Below, in pieces: positions 42,388 through 51,880 of a stretch of DNA of 64,000 nt (its first letter is position 1; each line of letters starts with the position of its first letter). Where the stretch lies: positions 2,454,754 through 2,518,753 of the forward strand of contig NC_063062.1 of NCBI RefSeq assembly GCF_018812025.1. The letters run 5' to 3'. Source of the DNA: Megalobrama amblycephala. Its lineage: Eukaryota > Chordata > Actinopteri > Cypriniformes > Xenocyprididae. Made by a program: the position numbers and the translations under genes. The notes under the pieces were generated by a model. The model saw only the letters and a list, made by a program, of their open reading frames with translations, was not told the DNA's origin and searched no databases.

Positions 42388-44322
42388 GTGCCAAACATGT
42401 CTCGCACAACAGACCCTGCTGGACACTGGAAGGATCTGGAGACCTGGCTAAGTGTTGTAACAGACAGCCTCCTACCTAAGGCCGCTGAAACACTAAAGCA
42501 TCAGACACAGGACCAGCTGGATGACAACATAGCAAGCCTCATGAAACAGGACCCAAGCCAGAGCTACAGTCACAAAGAACTAGCCAAGATCACCGGCTCC
42601 TTAAGCCACACACTCATCGCCACCCTCAAACTGAGCGACAGGCAAGCCGCCCATCGCCAGCAGGAGCTGACACATGCACAACGGCGCATCGAACAGCTGG
42701 AGCTGGAGGCTCAGGAACGACGAGAAGGGCCTGATGAAGTGGAACAAGGCGCAAAAGAGGAGATCAACAGGCTAAAAGAGACCCTAGCAGCTACTACGCA
42801 AGAAATGGAACGAGGCAGAGCAGACTACGCTGACCTCTCCGACAAGCTACAATACGCAGAACAGCTACTGGAAAAAGCAAAGGCTGACTTCAGAGACAAG
42901 AACAGCCGAATTAAAGCTCTCGAAACTCACCTGAATGAGTCAAGAAATGAGGTCAGCCGCCTAAAACAACAGCTTGACTACATCAAAGAAGAGTCTGACA
43001 GTATTAAAGAGGAACTCAAGCATGCATATGAATTGCGCTGTGAGCCGTCAAGAACACGTCGGACACCGACGTCACCTTTGCCAAGCAGGACCGGCTCCCC
43101 TGTTCCTGGACTGGCACATGATCAGAAGGGGGCAGTGCCAAAACAGTCACCTGCTCCCTCCGAAGAATCCTACCTCCTCACTAAGCTAAAAGAACGTGCT
43201 CCAGCCAGCCACAGATCATCTCATGGCTTGGACCTCAGAGACCTTGACAAGCTTGCTAGAAACATTGGCAAATTCACTCCAAATGTGCCAGGTAGTCCAA
43301 ATGTTCAGAGTTATCTGCAAGATATTGACTTCCATCTGGAGATGAGACCCAATGTCACTGACAAAGATAGACTTTATTTGCTCAGAGCCACATCCAGCTC
43401 TGAAGTGCGCAGCTTCCTGGTCCGGCAGCCTGCCCACACAAAGACTGATTACCACCTGCTCCGAGAAGCTCTCATCAAAGAGTTTGCCGACCCTGAGTCA
43501 GAACGAGGACTAGTGGCTGCCCTGGAAACAAAACAAGGTCGTCACGAAACTCCTCAAGTCTTCTATAGCCGACTAAGGCTAGCATACTTCGGGTCTCGCA
43601 ACGAACAGAGCATGGAGGAGGAATTGAACTTCAAAACTCTCTTCCTGAGAAACCTCCATCCTGGGGTGAGCCACCATCTCGGCGTCCTTGCCTGTCCATG
43701 CACAATGAGTGCTCAACAGTTAAGAGACTTGGCGCACAAAGCCTACTGTAAACAGAAGATGGCCTTAGAAAAGGGCACCAAAACCACCACAGTTCTTGAC
43801 TTCAACACCCAGAGTCGAGGGCTGGCCCTAGAGGGCACCCAGCGTCAAGACCTTGCCAAGCCGACACCCAAAGGGTGGAATGCATCCTCGTCCAACAGAG
43901 AGTGGGACTCCCACACTGGAACTCGACCTAAACTGAGAGACAACCGTTGGGATGGACCACGTGGACAACAACGCTCACCTGGACGTCACTGGGAAAATTC
44001 ATGGAACCAATCAAGACCTCATGAGAGTCATTGGGAGAAAACTTGGAGTCAGCCAAGCTCATTTGGAAACCCTAGAGGGAAAAGCTCATGGGAATCCAAG
44101 GGAAAACGACAAACACACCCTGGAGCAACCAGCCCAAGGAATCGCCGAAAAAACTCACAAAGATTCCAAGCTGACCGAGCTCAAAATGAATCCATACCAG
44201 AACAAAAGACTTCACCTTGTTTCGACTCTCAAGAGCTGATGAAAATGATGATGAAAGAGTTCTTCCAACGAAAGGAGGACGAGCGGAAGTGGGAAGAGAA
44301 AGCGAAACCAGATTCATCCTGA
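42388..44322 (+). CDS. Provirus B gag, long coiled-coil type
   Basis: The 644-codon ORF is intact. The likely ATG is 42397 (MSRTTDPAGH). Residues about 85-215 form a long charged heptad region (LELEAQERREG, EEINRLKETLAAT, HLNESRNEVSRLKQQLDYIK), a predicted coiled coil. Residues about 280-460 resemble a capsid domain (VQSYLQDIDFHLE, DRLYLLRAT, TPQVFYSRLRLAYFG), the last a major-homology-like block. The C-terminus is rich in Arg, Trp and Gly without any CCHC zinc knuckle (WDGPRGQQRSPGRHWENSW). The coiled coil and Arg-rich tail recall spumavirus Gag more than ortho- or epsilonretroviral Gag. It ends in TGA at 44320-44322 with pol directly following in frame. Confidence 0.85.
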   Translation: MPNMSRTTDPAGHWKDLETWLSVVTDSLLPKAAETLKHQTQDQLDDNIASLMKQDPSQSYSHKELAKITGSLSHTLIATLKLSDRQAAHRQQELTHAQRRIEQLELEAQERREGPDEVEQGAKEEINRLKETLAATTQEMERGRADYADLSDKLQYAEQLLEKAKADFRDKNSRIKALETHLNESRNEVSRLKQQLDYIKEESDSIKEELKHAYELRCEPSRTRRTPTSPLPSRTGSPVPGLAHDQKGAVPKQSPAPSEESYLLTKLKERAPASHRSSHGLDLRDLDKLARNIGKFTPNVPGSPNVQSYLQDIDFHLEMRPNVTDKDRLYLLRATSSSEVRSFLVRQPAHTKTDYHLLREALIKEFADPESERGLVAALETKQGRHETPQVFYSRLRLAYFGSRNEQSMEEELNFKTLFLRNLHPGVSHHLGVLACPCTMSAQQLRDLAHKAYCKQKMALEKGTKTTTVLDFNTQSRGLALEGTQRQDLAKPTPKGWNASSSNREWDSHTGTRPKLRDNRWDGPRGQQRSPGRHWENSWNQSRPHESHWEKTWSQPSSFGNPRGKSSWESKGKRQTHPGATSPRNRRKNSQRFQADRAQNESIPEQKTSPCFDSQELMKMMMKEFFQRKEDERKWEEKAKPDSS

Positions 44323-44326
44323 CTAG
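44320..44326 (+). promoter_or_regulatory. Candidate gag-pol stop-codon readthrough signal, TGA-CTAG
   Basis: The gag stop TGA is followed at once by CTAG, and the same frame is open from 44323 through protease. UGA followed by CUA(G) is an established readthrough-promoting context in viral and cellular genes. Gamma- and epsilonretroviruses also make Gag-Pol by stop readthrough, usually of UAG. Confidence 0.65.
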
Positions 44327-46857
44327 CGGCCGGACGAGATGGCAGCGACCACCTGACTCAACACACCTCAGAGAACAGCACCTCATCTCTCTCTCAGAGA
44401 ACCACAAGCACCATAACTTCAAACGGACAAGAAATCCCACCTGAACATCCTGCAAAACAGACAGAAACTGATCCAACACCTGATGGGTCAGATCACAGCA
44501 GTGTCCAACAAACACCTGCTGTGGAAACCACTCCAGTTCCTGAAAGTGCTGTCTTGGTCGTCTGCCACTCCTCCGAAGAAAATGAAATAAATGCTGACAT
44601 CCTACCTCTATCATCCCAAACTCCAGTCCCCCAACTCCTGGGTGATCTCATTGAGAAAGGTATCGCAAGAAAGTTTTACCTCTCCATTATCATCGAACAA
44701 CACATCAAGGTCGAAGCCCTCCTCGACACTGGAGCTGACATCACCCTAATGTCAACAGAACTCCTTGAAGAAGTCCAAAACAGAACAAAGAGGTCTAACG
44801 GAACCTTCAAACTTCAAAGGTGTGAGCTGAACCTCCAAGCATATTCCCACACAGGCCTACAACTAAAACATGTGGCCCCAATTCACCTAACAGTGGGACC
44901 AATGAACCTTGTTCACCCAGTATACGTCTCACCACTCAACACATATCCTCTCCTCATTGGGAAAGACCTGCTTAACCGCTTTGAACCCTTAATAGACTTC
45001 AAACACCTGAAGATGTGGACACAAGTCCGTGAGCCTCTGCCCCTCCAGTCAGTAAACTCCAACGAATTGCAATGTCAAGTCACAGACACCACCCCCCATC
45101 CACTGACTGACGATGCAAGTTCAAAGTCAAGAGCAAGTTCCACTCCAAGCAACAGGAACCAAGACCCATTCCTCTGCTCACTGCAAGCGTCAGACTCAGG
45201 TTCCCTCCGAATCATGACTGCCATAAATGTCCAAGACACACCAGGGCCTGATGCAGCATTAGCCCTGTGGGCTGAAAACTCAGCTATCAGCCTGAAGTTC
45301 TTCAGAACATTGAAGCAGACAAATCAGAGCATACCACACCTCTCAAAGCATAGCCGCTTCCCTCTCAATCCATGGTCAACAACCATGGCTACCTCCAAGA
45401 TCGTCTGTGCTGCAGACATACGATGGAACAACAGACTCTTGAGTCACTACTTCCTGGTTGTCCCCAACCTACCTCATGACATCTACATAGGAGCAGACAT
45501 CATGGTCCGTCTCAACGCCTGCGTTGACACCGTGAATGACGTCATATGGGCTCCCTTGTCACACCAATTGACATCTTCAGTCAACCTCAAGAATCTTCGA
45601 TCTGGTCAAACAATACCAGATGCATGCGCCATGATCAACGAGCAAGAAGCCACAGTCCCCGCTTACAGCAAGAGTGTCAGTGTCCGCCTCAACATGCGAC
45701 CTGGCCAGACCCTTAACAGTAAGCTAGGCTTCTTCCAACCTTCCAGGACCTGCCTAAAACTAGGACTGACCTTGGAAGCCACACCTCTCATAGAAGTGTC
45801 ATCTCGTGCGGTGTATGTGTTGTTCAACAACTGTATGGCCAAAGACATCAATGTGCCAAAAGCCAGTCACCTGGGATGGCTCATCAACCAGGCGTTCCAT
45901 GACTTTGAACTGACAGTTCCTGTCATCGGCCACATACCAGTTGAACTAATGTCAGATGAATGCCACAACACCGTAACTTGCACAAAGCCCCATGAGATCA
46001 TCACCATCACTTCTATTCTGCCGGTGCCTAAAGAAAGTGTCTGCCGATCAGAACTTACAGATGACACTCACCTCGCTGTCTACGCTGTGTCAACACAGAC
46101 TGCAACAGAGTTACCTGTAGAACTGACCGTCAAGACCCACAGTCCCTCGAATGACTCAGAAGAACCCTATGCTGGGTTCAATGCACAAGTCCAACAAATC
46201 CTAAGCGAGGCGGATGCCCTCCACAGTGAGATGGATCGCCAAGGACTTAAAGAAGTTCTGTGCAAATACAAGGACTCCTTCGCAAAGGATTCCCTGGACT
46301 GTGGCCTGACTGATATCCACATGGTGCGCATCCCAACTCACCCAAATGCGCCACCGACATTTGTGCGGCAGTACAAGATTCCAATAGCATCATACGAATC
46401 AGTGCAAGATATCATTGACTCCATGCTACAAAAGAGGGTCATCCGACCCTGCAACAGCACCTACTCCGCCCCGATATGGCCAGTCCTAAAGCCAAACGGC
46501 AAATGGCGGCCCACCATTGACTATCGCAAATTGAACCAGCAAGTTCCCTTATCGCGATGGCCTATGACTCAATTGGACCAAGAGATTCCCAAAATCAAAG
46601 GCTCCACGATCCTATCCACACTGGACGTCGCCTCAGGATTTTGGACAATCCCTGTCCACCCTGATGACCAACACAAGTTGGCGTTCACCTTTGGCAATCG
46701 ACAATTCACCTTCACAAGGTGCCCCTTCGGCTATGCCAACTCCCCAGCTGAATTCAACGGATGGAAACAGAACGGATTCAAGACAGCTAACAACAAGCCT
46801 GTCAAACATCAGGAACTTTTCCAAGCATGCGATGCCATTGTCACCACCAAGACATGA
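44323..46857 (+). pseudogene. Provirus B pol: protease, duplicated protease-like region, truncated RT
   Basis: The frame is open from the gag stop. A retropepsin has ALLDTGADITLMS at 44719-44757 and a C-terminal LLIGKDLLNRF. A second region with IVCAADIRW, FLVVPNLP, then IYIGADIMVRL near 45485 parallels the protease C-terminal half without a DTG. A further 270 residues (RPGQTLNSKLGFFQPSR, SHLGWLINQAFHDFEL) precede RT. RT begins with FVRQYKIPIASYES and runs to CPFGYANSPAEF at 46756, where about 1.2 kb present in copy A is missing in frame: the YVDD box, thumb, tether and most of RNase H. The frame ends at 46857 by a frameshift within RNase H. Confidence 0.88.
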
Positions 46858-48405
46858 TCATCTACTGGAAAAAGGTCCGTGGTCATTCACGCCAACCAAA
46901 CCGATGCCCTTGCCAAAGCAGGTGCATCACATGGAGAGCCTTGGAAATTCCCATCCCTCCCACCCAACCCTTCAGTTGCAGCCATAACCCGCCACCAGCA
47001 CGCCGTTGGTGCGCAAACCCCCGCCTCCTCCCATGTTGAACTCTCACCTCAGTTCACTGCAGATGATCTCCTCACCCTCCAAGCGTCGGATCCAACGCTG
47101 CAAACCATTATCGCTCACATTTCCGACCCAATAACTCATCCCATTTCCACCTCCGACCTATCCAATTCCTCTGATCTCCGCCACCTTCACTCAATCAAGC
47201 ACATGCTGCATCTCAAGGACGGCGTTCTCACATATGTCCCTGAGCCCCTAACTGCGCCAAAGCTTGTAGTTCCTCAGAGCCAAAGGGGGATAATGCTGAC
47301 ACACGCCCACGATGCACCATGCGCTGGACACCATGGCGCCAAGGCCACCTATGAAACGCTCAAACAAGTAGCATATTGGCCTGGCATGCAGCAAGATGTG
47401 ACGGAATATGTAAAAGGATGCCTGGTGTGTTGCCAGTTCCAACCGGCAAACCCAAACCACAGAGCACCACTACAATGGAAAGGAATGACCTTCCCATGGT
47501 CTGACCTCCAAATAGATTGGGTAGGACCCCTGCCACGGTCAACACGGGGTAACAAATACTTCCTCACCGTGGTTTGCGAATTCACAAAGTGGGTAGAGTG
47601 TCTCCCAGCTCCCAACGATACAGCAGAAACAACAGCCTGCCTGTTAATGAACCACATCTTCTCAAGATTTGGACTGCCTCTAAGAGTCAACTCTGACCGA
47701 GGAACCCACTTCACCGCTGAGGTTATGCAGGATGTATGGAAACTCCTGGGCATACAGGCCAAGCTTCACATAAGCCATCATCCAATTTCCTCAGGGCAGG
47801 TCGAACGGGCCAACAAGACAGTGGCAAGCATGTTGAAGAAGTATGTGTCCGCCAACCAAAAGGATTGGGATATCAAGCTCCCTCTGGTACTGACGGCCAT
47901 CAGGGCCACCCCTCACCGGTCTACCGGAGTAGCCCCATTCGAAATGATGACAGGGCGACAAATGACACTACCGCTACACCTGCTGTACCAACCTGGTGAC
48001 ATGAACCTTGTCACCGCCTACACCACTCACCAGTATCTGGAAGAGTTGCATCAGCACCTGAGAGCGACTTTCGCCTTCGCACAACAAAACCTCCAGAGAA
48101 GCGCGGAAGGTCGTAAAGCCTACTACAACAAAAAGGCCTCTTACCAAGAACTCAATGTCGGAGACAAAGTGTGGTACTACAGCTTTGCCCAGCCGAGGCA
48201 GAAAGCTCCCCATCGCCTGTCAAAGAAATTCCTACCTCACTGGACAGGACCACATGAGATTGTGGACAAGCTCTCACCTGTCGCCTACCGAATCAAAATC
48301 AGACAAGGCCGCAACGAGCCTGTCCTTCGATGGGTCCATCGGAACCAGATAAAGAGGCACCAAGGTTCCAACCGACAGGAAAAGGGGGAGGTTCAAACCC
48401 ACTGA
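46858..48405 (+). CDS. Provirus B pol: end of RNase H and complete integrase
   Basis: The frame used from 46879 begins with the last RNase H motif ([10 protein letters not shown]). The integrase follows with an HHCC module ([12 protein letters not shown] then CLVC), catalytic D at 47515 (IDWVGP), D at 47695 (SDRGTHF) and E at 47803 (GQVERANK). Spacing between the last two is D-x35-E. A GPY/F-like module, [18 protein letters not shown], ends the protein. All integrase residues look intact over about 390 codons; only the connection to RT is lost by the upstream deletion and frameshift. It would insert viral DNA with a 4-bp duplication, which matches the duplications seen at the family's three sites. 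Confidence 0.9.
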   Translation, partial: SSTGKRSVVIHANQTDALAKAGASHGEPWKFPSLPPNPSVAAITRHQHAVGAQTPASSHVELSPQFTADDLLTLQASDPTLQTIIAHISDPITHPISTSDLSNSSDLRHLHSIKHMLHLKDGVLTYVPEPLTAPKLVVPQSQRGIMLTHAHDAPCAGHHGAKATYETLKQVAYWPGMQQDVTEYVKGCLVCCQFQPANPNHRAPLQWKGMTFPWSDLQIDWVGPLPRSTRGNKYFLTVVCEFTKWVECLPAPNDTAETTACLLMNHIFSRFGLPLRVNSDRGTHFTAEVMQDVWKLLGIQAKLHISHHPISSGQVERANKTVASMLKKYVSANQKDWDIKLPLVLTAIRATPHRSTGVAPFEMMTGRQMTLPLHLLYQPGDMNLVTAYTTHQYLEELHQHLRATFAFAQQNLQRSAEGRKAYYNKKASYQELNVGDKVWYYSFAQPRQKAPHRLSKKFLPHWTGPHEIVDKLSPVAYRIKIRQGRNEPVLRWVHRNQIKRHQGSNRQEKGEVQTH

Positions 48406-48680
48406 CACAGACCGACAATCCCATACTCTACACCACACTAATGACTTGTCATTTTAGGGAAAGTTTTTGCTTTTATTTTTCTGGTTTTGTTTTACACAAC
48501 ACTTACACACGCTCCTCCACAGCACTGCTAGTGACAACCTCTAGTAGAAAGGAGTTGCCTCACACATGTGACACTCACTTTGCTCTCGTAAACTCAGTGT
48601 CCTTGTGTCTCTTTGTGTTTTCTTGTCTCTCTCCTCATGCTTTCTTTTTCCTCTTTCACTATCATTAGTCTTCCTCCTCA
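48406..48680 (+). other. Provirus B pol-env spacer, env N-terminal half missing
   Basis: This short stretch has no recognisable env N-terminus, cleavage site or fusion peptide, in contrast to copy A. A deletion has removed these parts. Confidence 0.5.
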
Positions 48681-49461
48681 GCTTGCCCATTATCGATTCG
48701 AATAATATTTACAGGCTCAAAGATGTTGTGAATGTTTGATTTTGGCAAGGGAATACCTATGTCAAAGTACACACTCCTGAGGTTGTGGCGTACCACGACA
48801 ACAACAAACAGTTGTACCTGGCCCCAAACCTAAAGATGTGCACGCTCATTAAAGACATTCATTACCTTTGCCCGAGTAAACCATTCGTATTTGATAATAC
48901 CAAGGGCATCTGCGGCCTAGAATCAATTAGACCCGACACGATACTGCCACGCGCATTATCCTGCCTAAACAAACGCTCTGGATCAATGTCCCTAAGGGCT
49001 CGATCCTCCATATCGACGATCTTGCAGTGTATCACGACGATGAGTACCAGGCTGAACTCGAAATCTCACCGTACTTCAAACAGCATTCCTTCGTCCTCGA
49101 TCCAGAATCGGAAGAAAGGATCAGGGAGGAATGAACGCAACTTATTGATCTGACTCCTGTTGATACAGCCTTAGAAGCTATAGCTCGCCTTCCGCCCGCT
49201 GGCGTGCTATTCATTCGGTTTTGGTCTGCTGCTGACACAGCGCTTTGCATCTCTACCATTGTAGGATATATTGTGACCTTGACACTGGCCTTCATCCTGC
49301 ACAAGCGAGTGAACGCCGTGCAAGAGTCTTTTGATAGATGCACGACGGGCGTCCCACGCATTTTTCGACGTGATAGAACTGACCAAGAACCCGAACTCGA
49401 GAACTCAACCAACCTGATTGAAATCACGCCTCCACCTCCTCGTCGAACCACTGACAATTAG
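48681..49461 (+). pseudogene. Provirus B env-like remnant, C-terminal half with membrane anchor
   Basis: One frame reads VVAYHDNNKQLYLAPNLK followed by cysteine-containing segments MCTLIKDIHYLCPS and GICGLES. After frame changes, 49204-49461 gives a hydrophobic span, STIVGYIVTLTLAFIL, a probable transmembrane anchor. A proline-rich cytoplasmic tail, ITPPPPRRTTDN, ends at 49461. The layout fits the ectodomain end, anchor and tail of a viral fusion glycoprotein. The signal peptide, furin site and fusion peptide are absent, so the remnant is non-functional. Confidence 0.6.
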
Positions 49462-49685
49462 ATCAATCGAAGCCACCCAATCACCACTGATCTTAAACAG
49501 TACGCCCCTATGTAGTTGAAGTGTTCCTAACCCGTTTATTCCAAGATACCCAAGTCCTTCACCAGGCCTCAGTCAAGTGGGGGAAGCGTTGTTTGTGTCT
49601 TGTGTTTGTCTGTTCTCTCTCTGCCTCTTGTTCCAGTGCCTGACGACGTTCGCACCAGGAACCTCGCCAAGCAAAAGGGGGACTC
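49462..49685 (+). promoter_or_regulatory. Provirus B 3' untranslated segment with polypurine tract
   Basis: A purine run AAAAGGGGGA at about 49673-49682 lies three bases before the 3' LTR and is the expected plus-strand primer. No coding similarity is seen. Confidence 0.75.
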
Positions 49686-50919
49686 TGTAGGGACTCGTTC
49701 GACAGACGTTACCAAATGGCTCTATCAGCCAGAGGCATGATTGAACAAAGCTTCATTTGGTCCAAAAGATCCATTTCCTGACAGGAAACACCTAGCCTTG
49801 ACAGAAGTGATGACGTGACTTCTCTTAACAAAGGACTCTGTCTAAAGGACTTCTTAGCTCATCAGCAATAAACTAATCAGAACCCATCACGTGGATCTGA
49901 TCACATTAAATCTATTGATTCTCTCACAAAACCCTCTTGTATTATCGGACGGAACAGGAAAAGACCCATCAACGGATTTAAAGACGAATCTGTCCTATCA
50001 ATACCTCCCTTGTGTTGACCGTCCACCGTGACCCGGTCACTCGTGACTCCGGTCAAAGTTTAAACTATGCTTAAGGACTCAATCTTGAATCTCAAAAGGG
50101 ACAATTGTCGATTACTTAAAGTATTAACTATATACAGAATAATACATGCCATGATGTAATTACTAACATGTCTATTCAATGTATTCAATATGTGGGTTTT
50201 CTTCAAATGCATTATTGTAATCATTGTTTTAATTAGGTCAGTCTAGTAATATGTGTGTAAGAAGTGTGTCATGTTTGAGTTCTAAATGCAGAATTTATAA
50301 TTCTGTGTAATTCTGTGTGAATGAAACATTGAAATTCAGTATCAGGAAAATATTAAGAAACTTTATAAAGTTGTTAATAAAACAGGAAACTCCTTTCTGA
50401 AACTCCTTTAAACCTAAAGAATCAAGCCAAAGCTCTGCTTTTGTGATTTTCCTCAGGTTATGAGTTAAGTTAGCACTGAACTTGGGACTTTTCATAACTC
50501 ATCAACTCCGCGAATGTATGTGTGCATGTATGTATGTGTGTGTGTGTGTGTGTTTAGCCTTAGTTTCCTGTAATCATTAGAAGTAGTCAATAAATCTTGT
50601 TTTGATTTTCACATATACAAGTTTCTTGTGCTGTGTATCAAATTACTGTCTTAAACTCAAAGATCAAGTTACCTCTTGCTTATAATATAATAATTACAAT
50701 AATAACAATAATCATAATAAAATATTGTTACTGTTGGCCGCAGAATAATATTTTATCCAGAATTGGTAAAATACTCTAACCTCAATTTTCGCTGGACGAA
50801 TAATTGATGAAGTGTTAAATATTAATTCTGAATCATTTACAGTGAATCATTTACAGTTGATTCAATTCTTATTCCCTGTAACAATTAAATTGAGCTAATA
50901 AATAGGCTAAGTCCTTACA
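49686..50919 (+). repeat. Provirus B 3' LTR, internally deleted
   Basis: It has the same ends as the 5' LTR (TGTAGGGACTCG, GTCCTTACA) but is 1234 bp, 584 bp shorter. The missing block corresponds to 5' LTR positions of about 38556-39140, and the junction reads AAACAGGAAACTCC. LTRs are identical at integration, so this loss or a conversion is later. Confidence 0.93.
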
Positions 50920-50923
50920 AATT

Positions 50924-51705
50924 TCATGAACTTTTTTTACTGTGAACCTTGTTTTGTCTTTATGTTTTTGCATTTTGCACATTCTTTTTTTGGCGACACA
51001 CTTTACATATTTGTCCATATGCAGGACACTTCCTCGGTTCATGCCTGTAACCACATCTGGTACACTCCTCTTCTTTCTTTGACCATGCGTTTTGAGCAGA
51101 ACTATTCTCAGGTGACTTCTTTGTTAGCTTTAGCTTGCTAATTTTATTCACAGTCACTTCTGTTTCTTCATGGAGTGCTTTAATTTGGCTTTTTGTGACT
51201 TCACTCGCTCTGCAGATATCCACAGCTTTGTTTAGATCAAGATTCGGTTCTCTTAAGAGTCGAGCTCTTATTTGATCATTGTTTACACCACACACTATGC
51301 GGTCTCGGATCAGTGATTCAGTCAACTGTGCAAATTCACATTCTTTGGCTTTGTTTTTTAACTCAGTCACATATGCATCAATCAATTCAGTCAGTCCCTG
51401 AGCTCAAGTGAAAAACATGTGCCTTAGATATATTAAATTTTATGCCTGAATTGTTTTTTCAGTATTTCATAATCATTCGCTTCCTCCTCTTCAAAATCCA
51501 TGGTATTAAATACCTTTATCACTTCATCTCCTGCAACATGAAGAAAAGTGGCACATTTTATCTTGCCTGATTTCTCAGATGTTCCGCTTGCAACTAGATA
51601 CAACTCAAATTTCTGTATCCAGGTTTGCCAGTTTTCAGCTGTATTTCCTTCGAAGCTCAGTTCGTTTGGAGGTTTAGCTGGTCCATTGTGAACTTCTGAC
51701 ACCAT
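50924..51705 (-). pseudogene. Ty3/gypsy gag
   Basis: On the minus strand the ATG at 51705-51703 opens MVSEVHNGPAKPPNELSFEG and continues with NWQTWIQKFELYLVAS, typical of gypsy gag. After a break near 51400 it continues with YVTELKNKAKECEFAQL, DRIVCGVNNDQIRARLL and a zinc knuckle, CTRCGYRHEPRKC (C-x2-C-x3-H-x4-C), then a second Cys cluster disrupted by a frameshift. The A of the start codon is the last base of the LTR. The coding sequence is cut at 50923 by the provirus and resumes at 37851. Confidence 0.85.
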
Positions 51706-51880
51706 GTGATATCTTTTAGTCACTCCTTGTTAGCTGTTTAGGCTTAATATGTAGGAAACTGAAGACATAAAAAAAAACACGTCACACCACAAGCTGTTCA
51801 CTGTCTTGTTCTATTTGTGTCAAAACAAGGATCTCAGTATACAGGGCTCCACCTAGTGGTAAGTACCAGCATACATCACA
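51705..51880 (-). repeat. Ty3/gypsy 5' LTR
   Basis: 176 bp matching 34464-34638. On the minus strand it ends ...GATATCACA and is followed by TGGTGTCAGAAG, a primer-binding-site-type sequence overlapping the gag start. Confidence 0.9.

Larger units (their letters stand above)
37852..50919 (+). mobile_element. Endogenous retrovirus B, near-complete provirus
   Basis: Two LTRs (37852-39669 and 49686-50919), AATT target duplications (37848-37851 and 50920-50923), a leader, gag, pro-pol, integrase and an env remnant, and a polypurine tract before the 3' LTR are present, all on the + strand. The provirus is 13,068 bp and lies inside the gypsy element. RT is internally deleted, RNase H is truncated and env lacks its N-terminal half, so it is defective. 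Confidence 0.95.
34464..51880 (-). mobile_element. Compact Ty3/gypsy element, minus strand, split by provirus B
   Basis: Near-identical 175-bp LTRs occur at 34464-34638 and 51705-51880. Between them on the minus strand are gag with a zinc knuckle, protease, RT, RNase H and integrase. The 5-bp flanks ACCTA and ACCTT agree at four of five positions, consistent with an old target duplication. Removing provirus B and one AATT leaves about 4.35 kb and restores the order gag-pol across the junction. Confidence 0.9.

Noticed and set aside
44072..44614. 180-codon antisense ORF over the gag-pol junction
   Set aside because: Shadow of the sense gag-pol frame, without recognisable features.
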